From contig NZ_CP150667.1 in NCBI RefSeq assembly GCF_038024065.1, positions 3,169,501 to 3,233,500 of the forward strand: a stretch of 64,000 nt of DNA. Reading direction: 5' to 3'. The position numbers and the translations under genes are program-made. Positions 16,511-25,710 of this stretch are shown here, piece by piece. Each line of letters opens with the position of its first letter. Position 1 is the stretch's first letter. The notes beneath the pieces were generated by a model, which had not been told where the DNA came from, did not search any database, and saw nothing but the letters and a program-made list of their open reading frames with translations. This DNA is from Polaribacter sejongensis. Its GTDB lineage: Bacteria; Bacteroidota; Bacteroidia; Flavobacteriales; Flavobacteriaceae.

Positions 16511-17413
16511 TTATTCGATAATTTTTTCTGGTTGTTTTAAAAGATATTTTATTGAATAAGCTCTTGTAAAATGTGCGCCATAGAAGAGAATTAAACTAGT
16601 GTAAGAAACCCATAGCATTACTAATATTATAGAGCCAGCGGCACCATAGGTAGAACCTGGTTCTACTTCGCTAAAGTAAATTGCAAGTAAATATTTACCA
16701 ACAACAAAAAGAATTGAGGTTAACAAAGCACCAATTCTAACTGCTCTCCATGGTACATTTGCATTCGGTAAAATTTTAAACATTGCTGCAAAAACAAAAT
16801 AAATAGAAGCTAAGGAAATAAAAATATCCAACGTAAAAATAGAATTTACTAATTCACTAGAAATAATATTTTTTAAATTTTCTCCAAAAGTACTAAGTAG
16901 TGAGGTTAAAACGAGACTTATTAGTAGTAAGAAAACAATAATTAAGATAAAACCAAAACTTTTTAATCTTACAAAAACAGTTTCTAAAACACCATTTTTA
17001 AATCTAGGTTTTGCATCCCAAATGGTGTCTAAAATATTTTGTATTTGAAAAAACACACCTGTAGAACCATATAGTAAAGTTGCAATACCAATGATGGTTG
17101 TAAATAATGACGTTTTTTTACTTCCATCATTAACCATCATTCCTTTTATTGTTTCTGCCGTTTCGGCACCAATAGCGTTAGATATTTCGTTTAAAATTTG
17201 TCCTTCTACTATTTCTTTTCCCCAAATAGAACCAACAAGGTTAAATATAATTATTAGTAGTGCAGGTAAAGACAGTATTGCATAATAAGCAATAATTGCA
17301 GCTTTATTAAAAGGGTCATCTTTAAACCAAGCTTTTGCACTTGTTAACAATAATTCAGGTAAATGTGTTAGTTTAAATTTTTTTCTTTCTGTATTTTCTT
17401 TTTTATCTGTCAT
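16511..17413 (-). CDS. YihY/virulence factor BrkB family membrane protein
   Basis: About 300 residues with six predicted membrane helices. It has the family segments FNKAAIIAYYAILSLPALLIII near residue 40 and YGAAGSIILVMLWVSYTSLILFYGAHFTRAY near the C-terminus. The function of the family is not established (formerly misnamed RNase BN). I chose the ATG at 17413; the frame also opens at a TTG at 17422. It is convergent with the efflux operon (22-base gap) and runs in the same direction as the upstream barrel-protein gene. Confidence 0.9.
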   Translation of the reverse strand: MTDKKENTERKKFKLTHLPELLLTSAKAWFKDDPFNKAAIIAYYAILSLPALLIIIFNLVGSIWGKEIVEGQILNEISNAIGAETAETIKGMMVNDGSKKTSLFTTIIGIATLLYGSTGVFFQIQNILDTIWDAKPRFKNGVLETVFVRLKSFGFILIIVFLLLISLVLTSLLSTFGENLKNIISSELVNSIFTLDIFISLASIYFVFAAMFKILPNANVPWRAVRIGALLTSILFVVGKYLLAIYFSEVEPGSTYGAAGSIILVMLWVSYTSLILFYGAHFTRAYSIKYLLKQPEKIIE

Positions 17414-17521
17414 ACATAGCAAAATTACAGAATAATTATAGATCTATAATTTCTTTTTTTAAGATGTGTGTTTTGTTACTTTTAAAATTCTTAGTAAAAT
17501 AAAAGTATTAAAATTTATATT

Positions 17522-20263
17522 TTATCCTCTATATCTTCTTTTTCTTGATGGTTCAAACTTTTTTCCTTCACCTCCTAGGCTATTAAACTTCCAAGTAAAG
17601 GTTAACATTGCGTATTGTTGTAAAACGGTACTAGAAGAATCTTGAATATAATCTTCTGTAGCTACTCTTCTTGCATTTGTATTTTGATTTAAAATATCAT
17701 ATACTTTTATACCAACTGCTCCTTGGTCTTTTAAGATTGAATAACGCAAGGTCGCATTCCAAAACCAAGCACTTTTTTGAAATCCATCAGCAATATTTGG
17801 ATTGTAATTAAACTTTACATCATTTCTCCATTCTAACTTTTTAGGTAGAAATGTAGAGGTGCTTATTAAAACATCATGACTTGTAAAGTTTTTATCACTA
17901 AAACTATCAATGTCGTAGGTGTTTCTGTTGAAAGAAACAGCGTAAGAAGGTCTAATTTCAAATACATCATCCCACATAAAATCAAAACCAATTCTTGGAG
18001 AAATTGACGTTGCTTTACTAGAATATTGTACTCCATTGTTAAAGTTAATGTTTTTATTGAGATTTCCAAAAACCGTAAATTCTGATTTTAAACTACCAAA
18101 ATCTTCCCATTTTTTTGTTACACTATAACTTCCACCACCTTGTATGCTATAAAAACCATCTACGTTGGCATAAGAAGTTTCTCTAATAAGTGTATTTTGA
18201 TCTATTATAGTATTTGCAATTACTCTATCGTTTGTAAAAGAAGCATTACCAAAAGCCCAAAAACCAGTTCTGTCTTGCCAATTAAAATTAGAGACTCCAA
18301 AACGAATACTATGTGTTTTAGTAGGATCTAATTCTGGGTTACCGGTTACAATATTTAAAGGATTAGATTCATCTCTAAATGGTTGTAATTGATATAAAGA
18401 AGGTGTTCCGTTTCTAAAGTTATATTTAAGTCGATAGCTGCTGGTTCTGTTTTTTCTAAAACGAAACCCTAATCCGTACTCTAAGTTGTTAAATTCTCTT
18501 TCTAAATTGGTTTCCGGTCTTAAAAAATCTGTATTTTTTAAAGTTCTGTTTACGTAAGCAATATCTGCAGATGTAGACCATTTTTCATTTCGGAAAGATA
18601 ATTTTGCACGTGGTTTTTTAACGTTGTCTTGGTATTCGAAATCGGTACTTAATAGGTTGCTGAAATCTGTGTAATCGTTGGTGTTTTGATCCAAGTTATA
18701 CGTACTTCTTATTTTTGTTGTTTTTGTGTTTGAATATTCATAACCAACATCAAAATATAATAGTCTTGATATTATTGGAAAACGATAGGTAACCTCACTA
18801 CCAATTTCCGTTTTGTCTGTATTTCCATCTGAATATTGATCTCTAAGTATTTGATTTGGATTATCACCATAAATATTGGTTTCAGATTTCACCAAATCTT
18901 CTGTTTCAGATTTATCAATATTTGCTGTCAATTCTACTCTTAAAAAAGCACCTCTACTGCCAAACATCTTGGTTAAATTTACTTCATTATTAAACTTTTT
19001 GCTATTAGAATCTGCAATTGAGTTAGAGTTAGAGTCGTTTGTAAGTGTATTACTGTTATTAAAACTTTCTGAATTACTTGTATAAGTGTTTTTGTTAATA
19101 TCAGCATTAAAATCAGATTCTATGTCAATTCTAAAAGTACTGTCAATTTCAATTTCAAAATCGACACTTGCATCATGACTGTCGCTTTCATTAAAAGAAG
19201 TGTTGTAAGAATTTGTAAAAAAGCTTGTTCCGTCGGCTAAGAATGTTTCTCTGTTGCTCGTTGTTTTATTGTCCGATTCACTATTTTTATAGAAGTAATC
19301 ACTAGAAAGTTCAAACATTTTGCCAAAAGCATTTATGTAATTTAAACCATAATTGTTAGAAGTAACAATACCTTGTCCGCCTCCAAAGCTTCTATTATTT
19401 CCACCAAATTGCATTCTTTGATTTCCAAAACTAAAACCAGGAGAGTTTATATTATTACCACCGGCTAAAAGTCCTATTCGTTCGCTTCCTTTAAAACGGG
19501 TTGCCATACCTGCATATTCATATCTGCCGTCTGTACCGATTCCTGCAGCAGTTTTACCAAAATAGCCTTTATTGTTTTCTTTTTTTATGGTAAGGTTTAT
19601 GGTTTTGTTTTCTCCATCAGAATCTTCACCAGCAAAGGCTTGAGCATTGGTTTTTGTATCTGAAATTTGTATTTTTTCAATAATATCTTTGGTAAGGTTT
19701 CTTGTTGTAATAGTTGGGTCGTTTCCAAAGAAAGGCTTTCCGTTAACAAGTATTTTATTTACAGATTTTCCGTTTACCGTAATTGCTCCTTCATCATCTA
19801 CTTCTACTCCTGGTAGTTTTTTTAATAAATCTTCTACATTGGCATCCTTCTTTGTTTTAAAAGATTTTACATTAAATTCTACGGTATCTTTTTTTATGGT
19901 GATAGGAGCACTAGATCTAATAACAACAGCATCTAATGCATTAGCTAGTTCTAAGTTTAAATTACCAACATGCTGGTTTTTTGTATTAATTATTTTTGTG
20001 TACGGCTTATAACCAATATATGAAACGACTAATTTTATTTGGCTATCTGCTGTTTTACCTTCAACATTAAAATAACCTTTAGCGTCGGTTATTGTATAAG
20101 AAATAATACTGCTGTCTTTTAAACGTTCTGCATGTACGGTTGCAGATTCTAGTAATTCATTATCTTCTAGAGATGTTATTGTACCAGTAATTTTAAATTC
20201 CTTAGTTTGAGAATAGGTGATACAAGTAAAAATTAAGCAGATGAGTAAAAGAACTTTCTTCAT
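17522..20263 (-). CDS. Outer-membrane beta-barrel protein with CarboxypepD_reg-like N-terminus (TonB-receptor-like)
   Basis: About 913 residues from the ATG at 20263, which starts the signal peptide MKKVLLLICLIFTCITYSQ. The frame is also open to 20317, but those extra residues precede the signal. Domains in order: a beta-sandwich repeat (about 25-105), a plug-like region (VEDLLKKLPGVEVDDEGAITV then GKPFFGNDPTITTRNLTKDII), and a long barrel of OMP_b-brl_3 type. Length and order fit this large Bacteroidetes family, with no partner SusD gene alongside. The C-terminus is unusually basic (KKFEPSRKRRYRG). Substrate is unknown. Confidence 0.85.
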   Translation of the reverse strand: MKKVLLLICLIFTCITYSQTKEFKITGTITSLEDNELLESATVHAERLKDSSIISYTITDAKGYFNVEGKTADSQIKLVVSYIGYKPYTKIINTKNQHVGNLNLELANALDAVVIRSSAPITIKKDTVEFNVKSFKTKKDANVEDLLKKLPGVEVDDEGAITVNGKSVNKILVNGKPFFGNDPTITTRNLTKDIIEKIQISDTKTNAQAFAGEDSDGENKTINLTIKKENNKGYFGKTAAGIGTDGRYEYAGMATRFKGSERIGLLAGGNNINSPGFSFGNQRMQFGGNNRSFGGGQGIVTSNNYGLNYINAFGKMFELSSDYFYKNSESDNKTTSNRETFLADGTSFFTNSYNTSFNESDSHDASVDFEIEIDSTFRIDIESDFNADINKNTYTSNSESFNNSNTLTNDSNSNSIADSNSKKFNNEVNLTKMFGSRGAFLRVELTANIDKSETEDLVKSETNIYGDNPNQILRDQYSDGNTDKTEIGSEVTYRFPIISRLLYFDVGYEYSNTKTTKIRSTYNLDQNTNDYTDFSNLLSTDFEYQDNVKKPRAKLSFRNEKWSTSADIAYVNRTLKNTDFLRPETNLEREFNNLEYGLGFRFRKNRTSSYRLKYNFRNGTPSLYQLQPFRDESNPLNIVTGNPELDPTKTHSIRFGVSNFNWQDRTGFWAFGNASFTNDRVIANTIIDQNTLIRETSYANVDGFYSIQGGGSYSVTKKWEDFGSLKSEFTVFGNLNKNINFNNGVQYSSKATSISPRIGFDFMWDDVFEIRPSYAVSFNRNTYDIDSFSDKNFTSHDVLISTSTFLPKKLEWRNDVKFNYNPNIADGFQKSAWFWNATLRYSILKDQGAVGIKVYDILNQNTNARRVATEDYIQDSSSTVLQQYAMLTFTWKFNSLGGEGKKFEPSRKRRYRG

Positions 20264-20490
20264 TATTATTGGTTGATTAAATGAGGTGTGAACAAGTGTA
20301 ACTAAATAAAGAAACAAAGGTTTAATTAAAGAATTGATAAATAAGGGTTTTTAACAAAACTTTAGGTTTTAGATGGTGTCTTCTTTTTCTCTTTTTTAAA
20401 AATGGTAAGCCTATTTTATTAGGGTAAAACGTTGAAGGTGATGTGATAAAAAGTTGGTAAGTATGATAAATTAGTAATTTTATCGTTTTG

Positions 20491-20513
20491 TTATATTTAT
20501 TTATTCTAAATAA
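20491..20513 (+). promoter_or_regulatory. Operator-like box upstream of the Cys-rich gene
   Basis: Contains TTTATTT-ATTCT-AAATAAA (20496-20514), perfect 7-base arms with a 5-base spacer. It lies 3-4 bases upstream of the -7 box. The 23-base frame matches 18 of 23 positions of the box at 2079-2101 in front of the siderophore receptor, sharing TCTAAATAA. A common, perhaps iron-responsive, regulator is inferred. Confidence 0.4.
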
Positions 20514-20517
20514 AGAC

Positions 20518-20525
20518 TATATTTG
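20518..20525 (+). promoter_or_regulatory. Bacteroidetes -7 box for the Cys-rich gene
   Basis: TATATTTG matches TAnnTTTG and is 17 bases ahead of the ATG at 20543. No well-spaced -33 TTG is visible. Confidence 0.55.
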
Positions 20526-20542
20526 TCGCATAATTATTTAAG

Positions 20543-20716
20543 ATGATTGTTTTTTATACTGAAAGTAAGCCCGTAGTTTCTATGTTAAATACATCCGTTT
20601 GTGATAGTGTTTGTTCGTCTAATTGCATAAAACCAAAGAGTAGCTGTTGTAATAAGTATAAAAAAAAGGGCATCAACTGTAAGCGATGCCCTCATATTTT
20701 GCTAAAAGCTTCTTAG
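20543..20716 (+). CDS. Small cysteine-rich protein (57 residues)
   Basis: A 57-residue reading frame with seven Cys: C20, C24, C28, C35, C36, C46 and C49, giving C-x3-C-x3-C, a CC-x-K-Y-K-K-K-G core and a final C-K-R-C-P. The second half (CCNKYKKKGINCKRCP) resembles short conserved flavobacterial proteins that I recall only as hypotheticals. A -7 box lies just upstream and a palindrome overlaps its promoter. It fills an otherwise empty spacer and ends 13 bases before the convergent PEP carboxykinase gene. No signal peptide. Metal or redox binding is inferred from the Cys pattern. The alternative is a chance frame, but promoter position and motif argue against that. Confidence 0.6.
   Translation: MIVFYTESKPVVSMLNTSVCDSVCSSNCIKPKSSCCNKYKKKGINCKRCPHILLKAS
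20660..20692 (-). terminator. Intrinsic terminator of the PPi-PEPCK gene, inside the Cys-rich gene
   Basis: Read on the - strand, AGGGCATC pairs with GATGCCCT across a 10-base loop and is followed by a run of seven T. It lies about 40 bases past the PEPCK stop. On the + strand the same bases encode the last Cys motif (GINCKRCP) of the small protein. Confidence 0.8.
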
Positions 20717-20729
20717 CTTAATTTAATTA

Positions 20730-23700
20730 TTATCCCTTTCTATATAAAGGATCTGTACCAATTGTACCCAATAAACTCTCTAAATATTCATTAGAAATTA
20801 CATGTTTATATTGTCGTTTTAAGTTTTCTAATCGTGTATTGATATCCATTTCTGAAGCAATAGAATTGTTATAAGGATTTGCAATAAAATCTTCAGAATA
20901 TTTTATTTGATTATCATAAAAAGCAATGTCTTTTTGCTGTTTTAATTGTAATCTCTCTTTGTACCAATCGCTGTTAATTACATACTCTCTTTCAAATAAT
21001 TTACGTAATTCTGGATCACTAATGTCTTTTCCTTCATAATTACCATATGCCATAATATGTAACAGCACTTTTAATGGCGGAATAGCAGCAGTTATGCTTC
21101 CATCTTCAAAATAGTTTAAAGCCACCTTTTGTTGTGCTTCAGTAATATTTTTAATTCCATCTACAAAATCTTCTAAACCTTGTAATTCTGGTTTTAACAT
21201 TCTTTCGCTAAAAACAGCTGTAGGTTCATCAAAAATTCTATTTAGACATCTGTAAGAAAATGTTTTTGTAATTCTGTATCCTAATCTACTTGCTAAAATA
21301 GTTTCTCCTTCGTATTCAAAATCATTAATTTTTTCTAAAGAACCATTTTTAATTAACTCTTTAGGATCCCTGTCTTTAGGTTCTAGTCTTGCCCAAATTT
21401 CAGGGATTAATAAACTAACATCGTGGTCTATTTTATTTTCTGCACCTACATAACCTGCAGCAGTGCTAAATCCATTAGATTCTGTTAAGATATGAGACAA
21501 CAATGCGTTATTTAAGTCTGTTGTTGGAGTAAGCATGTTAAATGGTGCTTTTGTTAAAGCTCCTTCTGTACCAGCTCCAGTAGTAGATGGAGATTTCCCT
21601 GTTAAACTACAGATAAAGTCCATAAATAATTCTGGCGCTTCTTGGTAGTGAATTGGGTTATAAACTGCCAAAGGTCTTATTCCTGCAGCTTTATCAACAG
21701 GATTATTTCTTCTACCAGGTAAAACAGCATTTACAACATGATATACAGGTTCGTTTAAGTTAATTTTTCTAACTAAACGAACACCAATATCCGCTAAATA
21801 AGTATCTTCAGTTTCTACAACATTTTTACAAGGCTCTAAATAACGAGGGTTTTTGGTAGGTTCACCATTTACAATTCTCGTATGAGAAGGCAGAGCAAAA
21901 AACTGTTCTTTTTTATCACTTTTAACAATACTTTCAATAAAATCTTTAACTGGTTTTGTGTATTTGTCAAAGTTGATAGTGTCTTCGTATAAAGCAATAG
22001 CGTCTTCTTTTTTGAGTAACTCGTAGTTGGTTAAAAAACGGCCGTTTGTTACCAAATCTAATTCGGCAGCTTTATCATAACCTCTTACTACCGCTTCATC
22101 TGGTCTCTGAAAAAGATGTGCCTCGCAATTAGTTAATAATTTTAAACTTTTATTGGTGAATTCTGGGTTTAAGTTTTTTAATTGATTTCTAGGTATGGTA
22201 ATAGAAGCTGTAATATCATCTTCTGTTTGTATTTTTTCTGAAGGAGAGAAATCTGAACGTAATTTGTTTAACATCCAATTTCCTTGTTCATTAAAACCAA
22301 TACGAACATAACTACCAACAACGGGTGTGTTGTTGTATAATAAACTCGTTCCTTTTTTTCCGTTGATAATTTCAACAGACATGTACTCTTTCCAATTTAA
22401 AGTTCCGTGTGCTTGTCTGTATAACCTTTTTACAAAAAGGACTAAAGAACGAATATGCACAGGTATTTCTTCTAAAAATTGATTGAACTCATCAGAATTG
22501 TGTTTCGACGGAATTAATAATTTAACAGCAGAACTTAACGTTCTTTTTTCACTTAAAAAAGATCTAGAAATTGGTCTGTTTGGGTCTTTTACTTTCCATC
22601 GATTAGAATATACATACTCTATAATTTCGTCGGCCTTTTTAAAGTCTTCTTCTATATTATGAATGTTAAAAGTACTATACGTAATAGCATTTTGCATTGG
22701 TTTAGAAATCTCAGATTTACCACCACCAGAAACTGTACATGGTTTGTGGCAAAAAACACCTTCTGCAAAAGTTTCTATAATTCTCCATAAATCGATAGAT
22801 TTATGTTTTTCTAATTTTAATTTACTTCCCGTAGGGTGTATGTAAGTTTTGTAAGGAGACAATGTTAATTTCTGCTCTTTACTTTTATGCATCCATGTAA
22901 TGCTGTTAGTATTGGTGTTTATGTATGCAAACTCCGGGATGTAAACAATGTTTGGGTATTTTTTATCTACCGCATAGTTTTCTGGTTTTACCTCTATGGT
23001 ATCTCCTAAAAGTTGTTTTACACCTTCAAAAGTATGTTTAAAGTTGTAAAACTCAGATTGTACTTTACCATCTACGGTATCGCCCATAACTCTTCTAGCA
23101 AATGCAATTGCACCACCTGCATGTTCCTCCTCTACCAAACCAAATAGGTTGGCAGAATAACTAATTTGAGTTTTTATTTCTTTTTTGGAATATCCGTAAT
23201 AATTATCTGCAATTAGGGTTACTACAACACCTCTGTCATCTCTACAGGTAATTTTAAAAGCACCACCTTCATTATAAAGTTCCTCTTCATTTTCCCAACA
23301 CATTCCGTCTTTTTTCTGACGTTCTGTAGCATCATCAAAATGAGGTAAGCCAACATCTTTCTTTTTTAATTCTTTTAATTGTGGAGCTAAAACAATACAG
23401 CCAGTATGTCCAGTCCAGTGTTCTGTATCTAAAGCAGCATCATTTTGTGCTAAGTTATGGTCTCCGGCATTGCCGAAAATTGACTCTACAAAATCTAAAT
23501 TACTTACTAAGTTTCCTGGTACAAAAAAGCGAACCTCTAATGATTTTTCTGAGATTACTCCTTTAACTTCCGGACAAACCACAGGTCTTAAAAGTGAAGA
23601 AACCATTACTTTGGCTTGTTTATCTTGACTAGAGGTAAACGGAAGTGTTTTTAAATCATCCGAAGGATTAAAAGCTGAATGCAATAAATGCGCAAAAGTT

Positions 23701-24179
23701 TCTTGCGGAACTTCTTTTTTGTCTAATGGTACAGGTAAGCTGCCTTTTACAATATGAAAAGTTCCTTTTGTTGTTCTTTTATCGTTTAATGGATTGTTTA
23801 AAATACCTTGTTTTATTCTGCTAGTAGTAACTAAATTACTTTTAAAAGAATCACCATCTGGAGGTAAACTAAGTTCTCTTGCTTGTCCTTTTTTAGTTAA
23901 TACCAACGTGTTGTTTGGTATTACAAGAGATTTATTAATAGACACTTTTTTTAAATAATCATTAATAAATGCTTGTATTCTTGAATCTGCAGGAGAAAGA
24001 TGGTCCGATAATAATCTAGATCTTTGCTTGATACTTTTAATAAGACTGCAAGTTAATTCCTCAAATTTCGGATCTAAAAATTGAATAGAATTTTCTGGTT
24101 TGTCCTTAAAAGTAGGTTGTCCTAATGAAGCTAATTGTAGGTTGATAAACTGAATAATGTCATTTCTAGTTTCTTGCAT
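20730..24179 (-). CDS. Pyrophosphate-type phosphoenolpyruvate carboxykinase homologue (PPi-PEPCK)
   Basis: A 1149-residue protein, about twice the size of ATP- or GTP-dependent PEPCK. It carries blocks I recall from the PPi-dependent enzymes of Entamoeba and Propionibacterium: TEHWTGHTGCIVLAP (about 252-266), CWENEEELYNEGGAFKITC (about 294-312), VTLIADNYYGYSKKEIKTQI, CHKPCTVSGGGKSEISK (477-493), QTEDDITASI, GRRNNP (822-827) and SPSTTGAGTEGALTK (863-877). The family interconverts oxaloacetate plus PPi with PEP, CO2 and phosphate (family knowledge). It stands alone behind glutaryl-CoA dehydrogenase, separated by a 156-base spacer with a 14-base palindrome. Direction of flux in this organism is unknown. 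Confidence 0.8.
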   Translation of the reverse strand: MQETRNDIIQFINLQLASLGQPTFKDKPENSIQFLDPKFEELTCSLIKSIKQRSRLLSDHLSPADSRIQAFINDYLKKVSINKSLVIPNNTLVLTKKGQARELSLPPDGDSFKSNLVTTSRIKQGILNNPLNDKRTTKGTFHIVKGSLPVPLDKKEVPQETFAHLLHSAFNPSDDLKTLPFTSSQDKQAKVMVSSLLRPVVCPEVKGVISEKSLEVRFFVPGNLVSNLDFVESIFGNAGDHNLAQNDAALDTEHWTGHTGCIVLAPQLKELKKKDVGLPHFDDATERQKKDGMCWENEEELYNEGGAFKITCRDDRGVVVTLIADNYYGYSKKEIKTQISYSANLFGLVEEEHAGGAIAFARRVMGDTVDGKVQSEFYNFKHTFEGVKQLLGDTIEVKPENYAVDKKYPNIVYIPEFAYINTNTNSITWMHKSKEQKLTLSPYKTYIHPTGSKLKLEKHKSIDLWRIIETFAEGVFCHKPCTVSGGGKSEISKPMQNAITYSTFNIHNIEEDFKKADEIIEYVYSNRWKVKDPNRPISRSFLSEKRTLSSAVKLLIPSKHNSDEFNQFLEEIPVHIRSLVLFVKRLYRQAHGTLNWKEYMSVEIINGKKGTSLLYNNTPVVGSYVRIGFNEQGNWMLNKLRSDFSPSEKIQTEDDITASITIPRNQLKNLNPEFTNKSLKLLTNCEAHLFQRPDEAVVRGYDKAAELDLVTNGRFLTNYELLKKEDAIALYEDTINFDKYTKPVKDFIESIVKSDKKEQFFALPSHTRIVNGEPTKNPRYLEPCKNVVETEDTYLADIGVRLVRKINLNEPVYHVVNAVLPGRRNNPVDKAAGIRPLAVYNPIHYQEAPELFMDFICSLTGKSPSTTGAGTEGALTKAPFNMLTPTTDLNNALLSHILTESNGFSTAAGYVGAENKIDHDVSLLIPEIWARLEPKDRDPKELIKNGSLEKINDFEYEGETILASRLGYRITKTFSYRCLNRIFDEPTAVFSERMLKPELQGLEDFVDGIKNITEAQQKVALNYFEDGSITAAIPPLKVLLHIMAYGNYEGKDISDPELRKLFEREYVINSDWYKERLQLKQQKDIAFYDNQIKYSEDFIANPYNNSIASEMDINTRLENLKRQYKHVISNEYLESLLGTIGTDPLYRKG

Positions 24180-24305
24180 AATGATATTTTTAAACTCTTA
24201 TAAAAATACCATAAAATTTTCATTGCTAAGTTATTGAAACACTATGTATTTAACTCTTGTTGAAAATAAATCGTTTTATTGATTTTTGTCTTAATTTCAA
24301 CATTT

Positions 24306-24319
24306 GTTAAACGTTTAAC
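24306..24319. promoter_or_regulatory. Perfect 14-base palindrome upstream of PPi-PEPCK
   Basis: GTTAAACGTTTAAC is a perfect palindrome with central CG, extended by further pairs after one mismatch (24303-24322). It lies 127 bases before the PEPCK start and just after the gcdH stop. Centre-CG palindromes are typical of LacI/GalR operators, and some TetR sites are similar. The regulator is not in the window. Confidence 0.45.
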
Positions 24320-24335
24320 CAAACCATAAAAAACA

Positions 24336-25514
24336 CTACTTAAAAGCACTTAAACCAGTTACATCTAAACCTGTAATTAATAGGTGAATGTCATGCGTTC
24401 CTTCATAGGTAATTACACTTTCCAGATTCATCATGTGACGCATTATAGAATACTCACCAGTAATGCCCATTCCACCTAACATTTGTCTCGCTTCTCTTGC
24501 AATATGAATAGCCATGTCGACATTATTTCTTTTTGCCATAGAAATCTGAGCAGAAGTTGCTTTTCCTTCATTCTTTAAAGTACCTAATCTCCAGGCTAAT
24601 AATTGTGCTTTGGTGATTTCAGTAATCATTTCTGCTAATTTTTTCTGTTGTAATTGAAATTGGCCAATCGGTTTGCCAAACTGTTCACGTTCTTTACAAT
24701 AACGTAAAGCGGTATCATAACAATCCATAGCCGCACCAATTGCGCCCCAAGCAATTCCGAATCTTGCAGAATCTAAACAACCTAAAGGTGCTCCGAGTCC
24801 AGATTTATTTGGTAATAAATTTTCTTTAGGCACTTTTACATTATCAAAAATAAGTTCTCCGGTTGCAGATGCACGCAAAGACCATTTATTATGTGTGGTA
24901 GGCGTTGTAAAACCTTCCATTCCGCGTTCTACCAATAAACCATGAATTCTACCTTCTTCATTTTTTGCCCAAACCACAGCAACTTGAGCAAAAGGAGCGT
25001 TAGAAATCCACATTTTTGCACCATTTAAAAGATAGTGATCTCCCATATCTTTAAATTTGGTTTCCATACCAGACGGATTAGAACCATGATTTGGTTCTGT
25101 TAATCCAAAACAGCCCATCCATTCGCCAGAAGCTAATTTTGGTAAATACTTTTTACGTTGTGCTTCATTTCCATATTTAAAAATAGGATACATTACCAAA
25201 GAAGATTGCACAGAAGCAGTAGAGCGAACTCCAGAATCTCCACGTTCTATTTCTTGCATAATTAATCCGTAAGAAATTTGATCTAATCCTGCGCCACCAT
25301 ATTCTTCTGGAATGTAAGGGCCAAAAGCACCAATTTCTGCCAAACCACTAATAATTTGAGTTGGAAACTCTGCTTTTTGAGCATATTCTTCAATAATAGG
25401 AGAAACGTCTCGTTTTACCCATTCTCGAGCTGCAGTTCTTACTAGTTTGTGTTCTTCGGATAATAAATCATCTAGATTATAATAATCTGGAGCTTGAAAA
25501 AGATCTTGTTTCAT
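24336..25514 (-). CDS. gcdH: Acyl-CoA dehydrogenase, probably glutaryl-CoA dehydrogenase
   Basis: A 392-residue FAD flavoprotein. It has the ACAD signatures GCFGLTEPNHGSNPSGMETK (mid-domain, with Asn-His-Gly-Ser of glutaryl-CoA enzymes) and the C-terminal catalytic TYEGTHDIHLLI, Glu being the base. Glutaryl-CoA dehydrogenase oxidises and decarboxylates glutaryl-CoA to crotonyl-CoA in lysine/tryptophan catabolism. Length fits. A short-chain acyl-CoA dehydrogenase with another substrate is the main alternative. It is not obviously in an operon with the PPi-PEPCK gene. Confidence 0.85.
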   Translation of the reverse strand: MKQDLFQAPDYYNLDDLLSEEHKLVRTAAREWVKRDVSPIIEEYAQKAEFPTQIISGLAEIGAFGPYIPEEYGGAGLDQISYGLIMQEIERGDSGVRSTASVQSSLVMYPIFKYGNEAQRKKYLPKLASGEWMGCFGLTEPNHGSNPSGMETKFKDMGDHYLLNGAKMWISNAPFAQVAVVWAKNEEGRIHGLLVERGMEGFTTPTTHNKWSLRASATGELIFDNVKVPKENLLPNKSGLGAPLGCLDSARFGIAWGAIGAAMDCYDTALRYCKEREQFGKPIGQFQLQQKKLAEMITEITKAQLLAWRLGTLKNEGKATSAQISMAKRNNVDMAIHIAREARQMLGGMGITGEYSIMRHMMNLESVITYEGTHDIHLLITGLDVTGLSAFK

Positions 25515-25579
25515 AAGTTTATATCTAAAAGTGGATTCGAATTTAATCTTATTTTTTGAACAATATGTGTGTTTTTAAA

Positions 25580-25587
25580 CAAATATA
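25580..25587 (-). promoter_or_regulatory. Bacteroidetes -7 box upstream of gcdH
   Basis: On the - strand the bases read TATATTTG, a perfect TAnnTTTG, about 65 bases ahead of the gcdH start at 25514. No -33 TTG at the proper spacing is visible. Confidence 0.4.
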
Positions 25588-25710
25588 TTGATTGTTGTTT
25601 AATATTTATGTTTTTGTTTGTCAGAAATTAAACTTTAATAAAGGAATAAATATGAAAGTTAAAGATACAAAATCTATAAAAAGTAGATGATTTCTATTAA
25701 GTTTGTATGC

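Noticed and set aside
19647..20012. 121-residue + strand frame inside the outer-membrane barrel gene
   Set aside because: Shadow of the plug-encoding region; Ser/Phe-rich with no domain.
22710..22730. SGGGKSE in the PPi-PEPCK read as a P-loop of ordinary PEPCK
   Set aside because: It is the characteristic block of the long PPi enzymes, and the GTP/ATP-PEPCK kinase motifs are absent.
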